Positions 11,556-23,444 of a DNA stretch of 64,000 nucleotides are shown in pieces. The notes under the pieces are model-generated. The model ran no database searches, was not told where the DNA came from, and saw only the letters and a program-made list of their open reading frames with translations. The stretch is from Sycon ciliatum (Eukaryota > Porifera > Calcarea > Leucosolenida > Sycettidae). The translations under genes were made by a program, and so were the position numbers. Each line of letters starts with the position of its first letter. The first letter of the stretch is position 1. Location of the stretch: NCBI RefSeq assembly GCF_964019385.1, contig NC_088655.1, positions 3,525,661 through 3,589,660 on the forward strand. The letters are read 5' to 3'.

Positions 11556-11890
11556 GGTTGACAGCATGTTACTATCTTACTGACCACCATGACGGCACTG
11601 TGTTTCAAAACACTAACCTACAACCATCTAGGCATTGGCGGATTCTGCTTGAAAAGGTGGCAGATTCTGCTCGAAAAGCAGTGAAATTGGCAGAACCATA
11701 CAAACCTTATGGCGGGCAATTCCTCGAATTCTGCTCCATTTCTTTATCCACATACCAAACATGCATGAAACTTACCAGAAAAAGTACTGAATTCTGCCAA
11801 TTTCAAAGTTCTGCCGGCATAATCCGCCGGTGCCTACAACCATCCACTGTTGGCAGAGCCCGGGTCTTGCGACCATCCAAACGTACTTCA
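11556..11890. mobile_element. MITE fragment (ACAGCATG family) split by a nested hAT MITE
   Basis: 11,556-11,628 and 11,837-11,890 together resemble the repeat at 42,101-42,215 (TTGACAGCATG, then CTACAACCATCCACNGTTGG, then AGACCATC). They are related to the inverted repeat at 38,595-38,777. The interruption is the element at 11,629-11,836. Confidence 0.6.
11629..11836. mobile_element. hAT-type MITE, 208 bp, with intact 8-bp target duplication
   Basis: Ends TAGGCATTGGCGGATTCTGC and ATAATCCGCCGGTGCCTA are imperfect inverted copies. CAACCATC lies immediately on both sides (11,621-11,628 and 11,837-11,844). It is nested inside an older repeat. Confidence 0.85.
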
Positions 11891-11929
11891 GTATGGCCAT
11901 GGGTGTTGTGTTAGCCCTGGTTACTTGTG

Positions 11930-12129
11930 CAGTGAAACCTGTCTAAGACGACCGCTCTAGCTAGTCTAGGGGCCTTCAAAACGTGGTCTTTGTAACCAGG
12001 TGGCCTCCTTATCCAGGGTTATTTGACTGAGAATAGCATGCCTTGTTCCTGGTTGTAGAATGTAGTGGTCCTCTTGGACAGGTGCTTGTCTTATCAGAGT
12101 CAGTGGTCACCTTGACGCTGTTTACTGTA
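11930..12129. mobile_element. pogo/mariner-like MITE
   Basis: Starts CAGTGAAACCTGTCTAAGACGA and ends GTTTACTGTA. It shares blocks such as CTTCAAAACGTGGTCT with the copy at 60,012-60,192. Confidence 0.6.
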
Positions 12130-12260
12130 CTTGTAGCAATCAGCACCACAACACTGAACACACACACACTTGTCCCAACACAAGTGTGAAGTGACCTTAC
12201 TCCTTACGACCTTAGGTCAGGAGCCATGCTGTGCACAGATATACATCTACCATCAAGAGT

Positions 12261-12879
12261 TTAACCCTTTAGGGCCCATAATTATTTCAAGAAATGCACT
12301 GCATACGCGAGCCCGGGTACTTATCTGGTCGTAACTTTGGTGTCCTTTGGCCGATTTTGGTGATCTTAGGCTTTCTGCAAAGCTCTTGGCCAGAGGAACA
12401 CAGCGATAGCCAGCAATACATCACTCGATCCACAGAACCAGCGCCGCAGCGCGATACGGCTCTCCAAAGCCAGCATTGCGAGCGCCCAACTCAAATTCTC
12501 TGCCATTTCCACAAATTGCATCGCAGATCGCTCAAATTTTTTTACTGGAGAGCTGAGAAACATGCCTTTGCGATGACGTGAACTATCTGTAGCTGCGTGG
12601 GCCGCGAGTCAGGGAAAACCCCTAAAAACGAGTTCAAAATGCACGCGCTCGAGTTGACTCTGCTGAGCGAATTTAGTTCGAGTCTCGTATCTCCGCTCTC
12701 CGAACTCGGATCGCTTTCGGGTTTTTTCGAGCCGATAGCTGAGACAATTCTAATGTCGATAGCCCTTTCGATTGTCCGATTTGGTCAAGGGACGGCCGAG
12801 TTACGCCAGGTTGCGCTTTGAAAAGTATGCACTGTACACTGGTACGGATATATCCGTACTATGGGCCTCAAAGGGTTAA
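12261..12879. mobile_element. piggyBac-like MITE
   Basis: TTAA|CCCTTTAGGGCCCATA at the left is mirrored by TATGGGCCTCAAAGGG|TTAA at the right. TTAA target duplication with CCC termini is the piggyBac signature. The 600-bp interior has short open frames only and no transposase remains that I recognise. Confidence 0.75.
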
Positions 12880-13346
12880 TGGGGCTGTCGACATGAAGTC
12901 AGTATGCATAATTATGGGCTAGAGTCATGAACTAACTACTACTAGTAGTAGTACTACAAAATTAATTACAATCATGTAGATCTTCATGACTGTAGTATTG
13001 TGTTTCAATGGGATTCAGATGTAGCTGCCTATTCTACGTGTACTGGTCTGTACTTGTAGTCTACTGTCTAGTCTGCTGTCTAGTCCCACGTGACTCACAG
13101 TAAAAAAAACATGAACACTACTAGCGCACGGCATGCATTCACTGATTCAGCGTCAGGTGTGGTGCAGTGATCACTTGGGAAGTTGGGGTGATCGTTTTGA
13201 CTCTGATCCATAAAAATTAATGCTAGCTAGGCGCGGAATGCCGATGCGCTCCACTCGTCAGCTCTACTCAGCCTAGCCTACTTTCCTGCGTGTCGTCGAG
13301 ACTGTCGAGTGTCGACAGCATTTCACTGGGCGAGAAGCGCGACACC
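12880..13346. other. upstream region of the homeobox gene
   Basis: No repeat family recognised. It should contain the promoter and 5' leader of the LIM-homeobox gene, but no core promoter element can be named with confidence. Confidence 0.4.
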
Positions 13347-16300
13347 ATGCCAAGGGCAGCGGTCGTGACGGAGATGAATGACGACTGGAACGTCGTTGCC
13401 ACTGTGAGCGCAACTGCTCGTCTTTAGTGCAAACTTTTTATGACGGGAATACCACAGCTGGATGGGTTCAACACCAAGCCAGGAGCAAGCGCATCTCTAC
13501 CCGGACCCTGCTGCTCGCGTCAGAGTCACACGCGGCGCTGCGAAACAGCAGTTTCTCGCAGCCCTGACCCTGCCTGCTGTCCAACGTCCTCCGCAGCGCC
13601 TACAGCAGCTGGAAATACACGATTCTAGCAACTCGGGCAACTTTGCTCGGCAGATCGGCGGTAAGAGCAGTACGCCAAAAGAGTCCTTCTCTACCATTGG
13701 TGCTGGTGCGGCTACTGACCCAGACGACCAGCCATCTGATTTCACAGGTAAACATTGATGTTGTTACCCCTGGCACGCTGTGGATGTCCCCCGCGGGTCG
13801 TCAATGTGGAATATTGTCTTCGTACATGTGGGGTCAAATTGTTTTGCTTTATTTCAATATTGAAATTGTGCGTATCGCCCCCGCAAATTGAAATGGACTC
13901 GTGGTCTGTTGGGCTGCGGATTTCGCTCGACGGCTCCAAGTTTGCTTTTGGTGTTTCGTTGACCGTATTGGTGTGAGCTTCGCCGAGGATCCTATCGATC
14001 GTTTCTAGTCTCTTTTCTGCCTCGGTTGTGCTGTCGGTCATTGGGGAATGTTTGCCTGTTGAATGTTCCCGGTTTTGCTAACGATCCATTCCTGAGCTGT
14101 TTGAGATCGCTACAATACTTGTGCTGGGCTTGAGGTTTGTGCGTGACTGATTGTGGATGAATGTGGGGGTACATGTGATTGTACTCGGTTTTATCGTGCG
14201 TTTCTGCGCGTTGGACTTGTTCGAGCATCGTCTGACTTCCGCTCTTCCTGTGTCGTGGCCTCCGTTACATTGGTCGTCGCTAGCGTTGGCTCGCCACAGA
14301 CAAGCGGTTCCTTATCGTCTCAACGAATTCGCCTCGTTCAAACTGGCAGTAAACATAAGCTATCAGCCGTCGACACGACGATTGTGGTTGAATCTTTAGT
14401 TGATCGTGTCGACCGTTTTCTTATTTTATTTTTTATTTTCAAGGTGTGATGTTTATTTCTTGTGGTCACAGACCCGTGAATGCGCACTCAGCTGTTGCGA
14501 GTTTTCTGTTCTGTTCTGGGTGATCGCTGTGTTTGCAGCTGTGTGCGGGCGAAATAGCATGATTGTGTAAATCGGGCGTTTGTCTTGTTGTCTGTTGAAG
14601 TGAAGCGCCCGCTAGTCTGCTAGTCTCTCGCTAGGCATGCAGTAGTTTTCCGTGTGAGTAGAATGGTACTACAATTATTTGGTAACTATTGGAGTTATCG
14701 CCAGTGTTTACTACTAGTTGTATGGCAGTGAATCGAGTCAAGTGAAGACTACCATGTGAATGCACTACTCTTCCGCATGTGTGACATTATTATTATCTGT
14801 CATAAGTTCATAGCCATTGATGGTTATTGCGAAATCCTTGTCTCCCAGAGTCCCAGTGAATGGTGTGGGTGCAGTTGTTATTCGTTTGGATTGTTGGAAT
14901 GGTGGCCCATTCTTCAACTACAGTACGTTGTGGTGTCTTGTATTCTGGAATCTGGATCATAGACATAGTGACTTTGCTGTTCTGGGCCAATACTGAGTCA
15001 CGACCTCGTAAATCCTGTCCAATATTGGCAATAATATGTCATGACCTGGTAAATCTTGTACATGATTGTACTGTATCACACTTTGTAGCTACAATGGTTA
15101 CACTCTAGTGTTTGTACATGTAGGGCAGGCTGTAAAGGATTGTACCCTGGGCATGATGCTCTGTAAGGCGCTGGGCTCTCCAAAGGTCCAACGGTGATAC
15201 TTTGGTTGTATGAGAATATTAGTGTGGCATTGTGTGACATTTTGCAGCGTACGCGTGAATTTTTATGGAAATAATAGCTGTTGTCATACTCATGTATAGG
15301 TTCTGATTTGAAACTTGAGAGGCAATGGGTTTACAGTGCCTCACCAGACTTAGCATTAGCTGGTTTAGTGGTACATAACGTGATGTGTAGTTGTGGTAGT
15401 TGCCATGGAACCCTCGTCTTATCGTCACTCGCGCATATTACAAATAGAGAGGTTCTGCTCTACGTGGAACGCAGAGAAATCACCTATTTGTAGAGAACAG
15501 GTGTCTGGGTTAGAGTCTATAGGTTCCCGTGTTTTGGGTTCAGATTTCTACGCAGAGAAGTTCTGTACGTTGCGGCACACGTAAAGAAAATGCGTGCAGA
15601 TCTTCTGTGTATCATTCAAACTTCCGAGAAAGCTGTCACATTTTACGAGAAATTCCTAGCACGCAATGCAAATTCTTTGCGTGAGCGTAGAGCAGAACAG
15701 GTTTCTGATACGTTCCGGGGACGCGAAGATTGATCACGGAATTCTTCGCGCAGCGTTCCTGTAACAGAAAGCGGAAGATCTCTCTTGCCAAGGCAGCACA
15801 ATGCCATATTTGGGAATAAGCCCATTGCACAATGACGTAATTATTTGTACCATGAACACCCCACACATGTACACAGCCACCTGGGCATGGTCGTCTGGGG
15901 TGTTGAACAGTGCATTGCTGATTCAATGCTGATCCCAATGTACTCACATGCATTACTCATACCTTCCATATTTGGCAATGCGCAATAGGCATGTAGCCGG
16001 GACTTAACACATGTATCTGGTCACATGTAAGGTGTCTCTGAAAAGCACCGAAGCGAGCGTGGAAACCTCCAGAAATTCTGCGCGAGTGTTTTGCTACGAG
16101 CCCTGCCTTGAATACAGCTGGTGTTCGTGACAGACTGAGACGTGTCTGCTATGGTAGGCTGTGCTGGGGTTCCTTCCTCGGCTGTTTCCTTCACGCAGTG
16201 CACGTAAAATAATATTCTTCATTAGCGTAAACTAAAATGCCTGCCTGAATCTTGGGCGTTGCTGCCATCGAGTTTGCAGGATTTATTTCGTATCTTCAAG

Positions 16301-19300
16301 TCAAGATTCAAGATTTTCATTGATCATTTCCTATAGGGCGGTTTCACATCTGTCACGGGACCATACAGGACAGTCATGGTGCTTCCAACTCCACTAAATT
16401 CCTGCATCTATGGGTCACATAAAGTCGGCCGTGTTGGTTCTACTGTCCACATGACAGACCGTAATTCCGCGCATATAAGCCCACGGGCCTATAGCCGGAT
16501 ATAAGCCCACCTCCGTATATAAGCCCATGGGCTAATAAACAAACACAAAATTAATGCAACTCGCGTGTCAACAAGAATTTTTCACAATGTGGACTCTTCC
16601 TACCATGGTACAGCAGGTCAGTGCAGTTTACCAGTAGAGTATTGTAGGCCCACTATGAGCACGGACTTGTACTTTTTCGTGAACCTTCAAAATTCGAATA
16701 TTGGCCCATGGGCTAAGAAACGAACATGTTTTACTGGATATTTTATCCCAAAACTGCATTATTTCACATATGAGCCCATGGGCTTATATGCGCGGAACTA
16801 CGGTAATCACTTTCTGCACAAATTAAGTTGCATCACAAGATATTTGAAAGCGCTTTATTGCTGGACAGCTTGTGTAGTTCTGGCAATACAGATTTGCAGT
16901 TGTGTGAAAGGCTTGTACTGTTTGCCCATTGATGGTGTGATGAAATTGCATACCTGCGAAATGTAACTGCATAAGTCCAGTACGGGTAATGAGATGTGCT
17001 AGTGATTTGTTAAGGGTCTGAGTGATAAGAGGTTGTTCCTGTGTGTGTGGTTATGTAAGGATGCTGCAGTGTTGGCACTTTCTTGCTAAGTGATCCGTGT
17101 CGTTTGATCTGATGTGATTGTCCCCTATCCGTCCCACTCCTAATTCAGGGTTATGTGTGCTCTTGGGAAGTAACGTTGGGGCATTGTGCGTGTGTGTGTA
17201 TGTGTGTGTGTGTTTTGGTGGGTTGGATTGTCCGTACCACAGTGCATGCTGCACAGACGATGCCACCTGGAATAATAATAATACTAAAACTGTAATAAAA
17301 TCTGCCTGTGAAGTTAATGGAACAGTTGCACTTAGCAACCAGCTGGCACTATATTGTTGTAGTTGTAGCGGTTTTATCAGTTCAAGTGCCTACACAGTAC
17401 ACTCTCTGTCCACACCTTCTTCATGCGCTCTCTTTATCTTCTCTACTCTACTCCGGTGCGGCCCTGGTACTCATGCCCACCAGCGATGCCCAGACCATTA
17501 TGGGCGGCAAAGTTTGGTTTTATCCCACCCACTCCACCCACTCCACCATCTATCTCCCTTGGAGCTATAGTCCATTTCAAAAATATAGACGCATGGTGAA
17601 AAGAATTCGGGTGGACACACCCATTCCCATAGCGCTGCACATCACATCCGAACCAGTTCCGTTATTTTTACAACGTTTCGGTAATAACTGACGATGGCCA
17701 AGTGCCGAAACGTTGTAAAAATAACGGAACTGGTTCGGATGTGATGTGCAGCGCTATGGGAATGGGTGTGTCCACCCGAATTCTTTTCACAGATGAAGCT
17801 GCAGGAAGCCTCAGCCCTTCTTCAAAAATAGACGCATGGTATTTTTGAAATATTTCAAATTTGGCTGGAGCTTTTCTAGATTTCTTTTCAGAATATTGCT
17901 CAGGTCCTTCCCCCAATGGACCCATTGCGTAATGACGTCATTTGTACCGTAAACACCCTTCACAGCCAAATATGGAATGCATGAGTAATGGTTGTGAGCA
18001 TGCTGGGATCAGGAGTGCACTGTTCGACACCCCAGAAGACCCCCCCCCCCCCCCCCCCCCCAGGTGGCTGTGAAGGGTGTTTATGGTACAAATTACGTCA
18101 TTACGCAATGGGTCTATTACAACGTGATTACAGATGTTATAATAGATGCTAGCCTAACGTTTTGTTTTTTTAAATCATGACCCTGTGCTATGTAAGCAAA
18201 AAGAAAATGTTGTAGCACTCACCCTTTTCAAATGATGCGCACTCACCAGTTTTGTCCACACGCACTCACAGCTGCCACATTCATCTACTGCTACCATTCT
18301 CAGGTCCACTGCATAATTTCACACTGTACACGCGTTATCATGAGGTCCCGAGTTCAAGACCCGCGCTGGTAGCAGGGAGCGTGTAAAAAGACTTTTTACG
18401 TGTGCTGAACTGCGCCGACACCCACGGTCAACTGGGTACTCACAGCTCGGAGTGAGAATAACAAGGATGCAGTTTACAGGGTTATGGGCCGTTACACGCC
18501 CGATTGGTTGAGAGACTAACCTCCTCTCCCCTGACTCACTTGTGAGGTCTGCATTCGCCACTAAGGTTTATAGGCATAGTGGTGGCCTGCGGATGCGAAG
18601 GCTAGTTTGTGTGTTTCTGAACATTCAAGCGATGCCGACGCGGATCCCGCGAATATTATTTATTTATTTTATTACACGCGTTATGCATAACCGCTAGCTG
18701 TGCTGCATTCTCACGCTTCTTTTCATATTCTAGCTATATAACTGGTTGTTTTAGTGATTCTTACTATGTGACGATGTTCCACTGATGATAGTCACGAGAA
18801 AACGTTCTGGAATTGTTTCATTTTAATTGTTTTATACAATGTGGTTATGAGTGCACAACTGATCTTTGTCATTGCTCTTTTACTTTAATTGTTTAGTTGT
18901 TGTAGCCCAGGGACCATTGGGAGCATGGTGAGGATGTGTGGATACTCGAATGCCTGGTAAATGTATCCATATCCAACACCCTGTCTGTTCTCTTTCGTGT
19001 GTGTCCCTGTGTTGCCTACAGCAGCAGCAGCATCAGCAGCGACAGCAGTAGTCTGTTCAGCTGGTGTGTCGTCCTCCCCACCACCGCCAGCAGCAGCCAT
19101 GTCATCTATGGCAGTGCCCGCACCGTCCCTGCGTGACTCCACGGTGGAGCTAGCCGCGGCGCCGGACAGTCCCAAATCCATCACCGCCGGTCACACTTCC
19201 GCCGTTCCGGCATCGTTGTCGTCCACAACTCATGGCTCTAATCCGAGCGCTGTTGCTACCATTCATGCTGACCTACACTATCAACACCACGCTCACCTCG

Positions 19301-21377
19301 CGATGGGATCCGTCAGCGTGCCCGCCGCCTCCAACATCAGCCGCACGGAGAAGTCGATCTTGAAGCTCGATCAGGGTGGTGCAGCCCTGGCTGGTCGGGC
19401 TGCATCTCCCTCCGCTCTCCGGTATGCGACTGACGTTGCACAGGGTACTGCACGATCAGGCACAGCTGTGTCGCATGGTGCTATTGCAGAGCCTGTGCAG
19501 TCCAGGCCTACTCCAGCTAGTCGTCAGCACTTCTGCAAGGCATGCAACCAGATCATCCTGGAAGAGGTAGTCTATAATAGTGTTTTGTTGTATTTTAGAA
19601 ATCGATGGACATCCTGTGTGCAGGTGCGTAGCCCGCATGGAGCATGAGGGACATGTGCATCTCCCCCCCCCCCCCCCCCCCCCGCAAACATTTCGATTTA
19701 GGTTCAGCATGTACAAAATGACCATGAACAGCCATCAGCAACAGCCATCCTACAAATATACGGCCGTGCCCCCCCCCCCCCGAGGGGAACCAGCTACGTC
19801 TCTGTGTGTGTGTATGTGCCTCACTTACTTACTCTCTCTCACTCTCACTTGCTCTCACTTGCTCTCTTCCCTATGCGTAGAACATCATTGTGATACATCA
19901 GACAATGCCATCGGTCGGCGCCATTGTCCGCACCAGTGCCAGCGCATCAAACGTCATCACCGGTGTTGATGGCAGCATGGGAAGCGATGCCAGTGCCGAC
20001 GGTAGCAACTCCATGACAGCTGCCACTGGCAGCACAACAGCAGCGGTGGACGGCAGTGCCGCGAGACAACCAATAGCCTGCTACCATCGTCGCTGCACGC
20101 TCTGCAGTGTGTGCCAGATCGACGTGTATCGGCAGCGCTGTGACGAGGGCAAGCGCGTGTACCAGCGCGGCTCGAAGCTCTACTGCTCGCAGGATTACAC
20201 CAGGTAAGGCTGGTTGTCGTCTGCCTTTTGTGTGCACGCGTGTGTAGCTGACTTTGTCTGGCTTGTGTACACACACGTGTGTAACTGACTTTGTCTGGCA
20301 TACTGTTTTGCTATTTGCAGCGCCGTATGCCAGCGTAGTGTACGGCAAGCGTACGCAGCATGGAAATGTGGTGTATGTGTGGACTATCCATGCTTTGAGT
20401 TTTGTGCGGTGATGTGTACGGGTAGAGCGCCAGCGCATCGGCCACTGGGATCGCATCTCCCTTTCCACCATGTCATTTTCACGTTCTGTGTGTGTTTGAC
20501 TTTGTGCGCGCGCGCGTGTGTGTGTATGTGCCTTTGCGTATCATATTGCGTCCGCGTGTGCAGGCTCTTCCTGGAGGCATTGACGTGCGCTGGCTGTGGG
20601 CAGACATTGGGCTCCACCGACTTGGTGTGCGACCTGCCCATGAGCAACGATGACGACAGTTTGGCAATCTTCCACCACCACTGTGTCAAGTGCACCGCCT
20701 GTCAACAGCCTATAGCCACCGGTGCCCAGTATCGTATCTACAAACGGCGACTCTACTGTCCGGCTGACTACGACCGTGCCGTCAACGCCCCATCGTCGTC
20801 GCAGCGTGGTGTGCGGGGAAGCGGCAGTGCAACGCTCTCGTCGTCGTCCGCATCGTCCCCGCGACCTGGCAGCCTGTCCGGCTCACCGATGAAGCGAGGT
20901 AAGGGGCGTAGCTGATCCCCTTTTAGGGGGGGGGGGGGGGTGGGTGCACGATCCCGCATATGTGTAGGATGGCTGGTGCATGTCATTCATAGTCATTATG
21001 TGCATGCTGAATCCAAGTCAAAAAATTAGGGGGCTGCACGTGCCCCCTGTGCCGCATGCGGGCTACGCGCCTGCAGGTATGTCACCACCTGCAACTGTCC
21101 TCTAGCTAGTCGTGTGGTGTAGACCGGAGTTTTCCTGAGTACCAATTCATTGTCCAAGCTTCTTTTTCCTTCATCACTCATAGGTAGGGTTGCGTTTGAC
21201 GTAAAGAAATAAAAAATATAAATCACACTGGTAGGGCAAATGCCTCTTAACATGATGGTCCTGCCGTGGAGTAACCTGTCCAACTCTGCGGTGTGTATTT
21301 TATAGTGCACTCGCTATCCTGCCGCTTTACTCATTGTTATCTCTCTGCCTCACTCTCTGTCTTGCTGTCTCTCTCTG

Positions 21378-21464
<87 letters not shown>

Positions 21465-23312
21465 CCACACACCCACCCACCCACCCACAGATATACATGG
21501 CGGTGGTCGTGGCCGGTTTGGTCGCGGCGGGGCAGGCACCACCGGCACTGGGCGAGGAAGGGGCGGCCGAGGTGGCAATCGTGCGTCCGCCCCCGTCGTC
21601 ATGCCCGCCCTGGACAGCCATGCACTGGCCGTGAAGCGTGAGCACGTACGCGCAAGCAGTCCGGCGGCCATGGGCGGCAGCGGTAAGGAAGAGCAGCTTG
21701 CGATCAGTGCGTCCCTGTACGGCGGTGGAATCTTGTCGAGTCGCAATAGTGCAGCGGCGGCAGCAGCAGCAGCAGCCTCCGCCGCAACCACATTGGACCT
21801 GTCTTTGTCGTCGTCACCTCCGCACGAGTCCCACCATCAGTCTGCGGGCATGATGGCCGGCAGAGACGTGGGTGCTGGACAAGACGGCGCATACAACGTG
21901 GCAGAGCGGCGGCCTAGGGCTACACTGTCCGATGCACAGCGCCAAGTGCTTCAGGATTTCTTTGAAGAAGAGATGTTCCCGGACAAAGAGGTACGTACGC
22001 ATTTTAATTTGTAACTTGAAAGTGTGACTTGTGTGTGTTCGAATGTTTGGGGTTTGTGGGGTTGTATGCTTTTACTCTCCTCTCTTGCATCTTTCCTGTT
22101 TGCATTTGGCGCCATCAGCTTCTCTGCTAATATGGCCCTTTGGGGGGGGGGGGGGGGGTTGTGATGGTTGCTGTCTGTGTTCTGTAGTCTTTTGCACTTT
22201 TTCAAGCCAGCATGCCGCAGTGTGTGGTTGAGCTTCACGTATTTTCATGCATCTGCTCGCTCACGTTAGGGCATAAATGTGGATCTCTTGTAAGACGTAC
22301 CCCCCCCCCCCCCATGAACGGCAGGAAAGTGCCCCCCCCCCCCTCCCCCTGGTCGAGGTACTGCAGTTCGTATCCTAACCTACTTCGGTATGGATGACTA
22401 CACCCCTGCTTTGGGAAATGTCCGTACTAAACCAGAGCACCTTGTATCAGAGTGCATGCACATGCTAAGTGAGTTCCACTCTATGCCCGCTGCTTTGCTG
22501 TCTGATTTTCTCCTGTAGGCACAGAATCGCCTGAGCACCGACCTAGGATTGACTGTGCTGCAAGTTCACAACTGGTTTCAGAACAAACGGCAGAAGGTTA
22601 GAGATTATCTCGTGGAATGTAATGATAACATTAAACTAGGGGTGACAGTTGGCACTGAGATCCCGAGTTCGAGTACTCTGATTTTCTCCGATCGAATATT
22701 CGAGTATTCGAGTATTCTTGATATCCTAAAAATCGTACACCAACCGCCTCAAAAATCACATGATACAACCCTGATTGAACCGATTGGCAGTTCTTTTCTC
22801 GGGTGTATTGGTTGGTGGGTCATTTGGGCTCTCTCTACTTGTGAACTAATGTTCACCACACAGTCTGCACATCAATATCTGCTGACTGCTGCTCTGAAAC
22901 TGCAGACTTCTGTGGTAAATGTATGTACCATGTATGAGCGAGTACTCTGATTTATTCCGAGTACGATTATATTCGAAAAATCCAAACGAGTATTCGAATA
23001 TTCGGTATAATTGTTTCACCCCTACATTAAACAAAGTTCCCAGCTTGTGTCAGTGTTAATTCGACTTCGGAGCTGCATCTGCGCCTTGATCCTTGAAGCG
23101 TGGTGGCGTTCGTACGGATGCGGAAAACTTGGCCTCTAGCCGAGTATAACGCGAACCGTGAATTTTTTAATTTTTTTTATTCGACGTTCGACATTCAACA
23201 CACTCAGCCAATGGTAGCGCGGATGTGTGAACTTTACTTCTTACTAATACTTACATTCGAATGTACAGTCGTCTGTATCGTAAATTTCCTCTTTTTCTGC
23301 GTTGGTGTGCGC

Positions 23313-23358
<46 letters not shown>

Positions 23359-23386
23359 GTGCGTGCTTGTCTGTTGTCACACACAC

Positions 23387-23444
<58 letters not shown>

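Noticed and set aside
13440-13628. Alternative frame for exon 2 of the homeobox gene
   Set aside because: It meets a stop before the donor and does not match the phase needed at the exon 3 acceptor; the other frame passes both tests.
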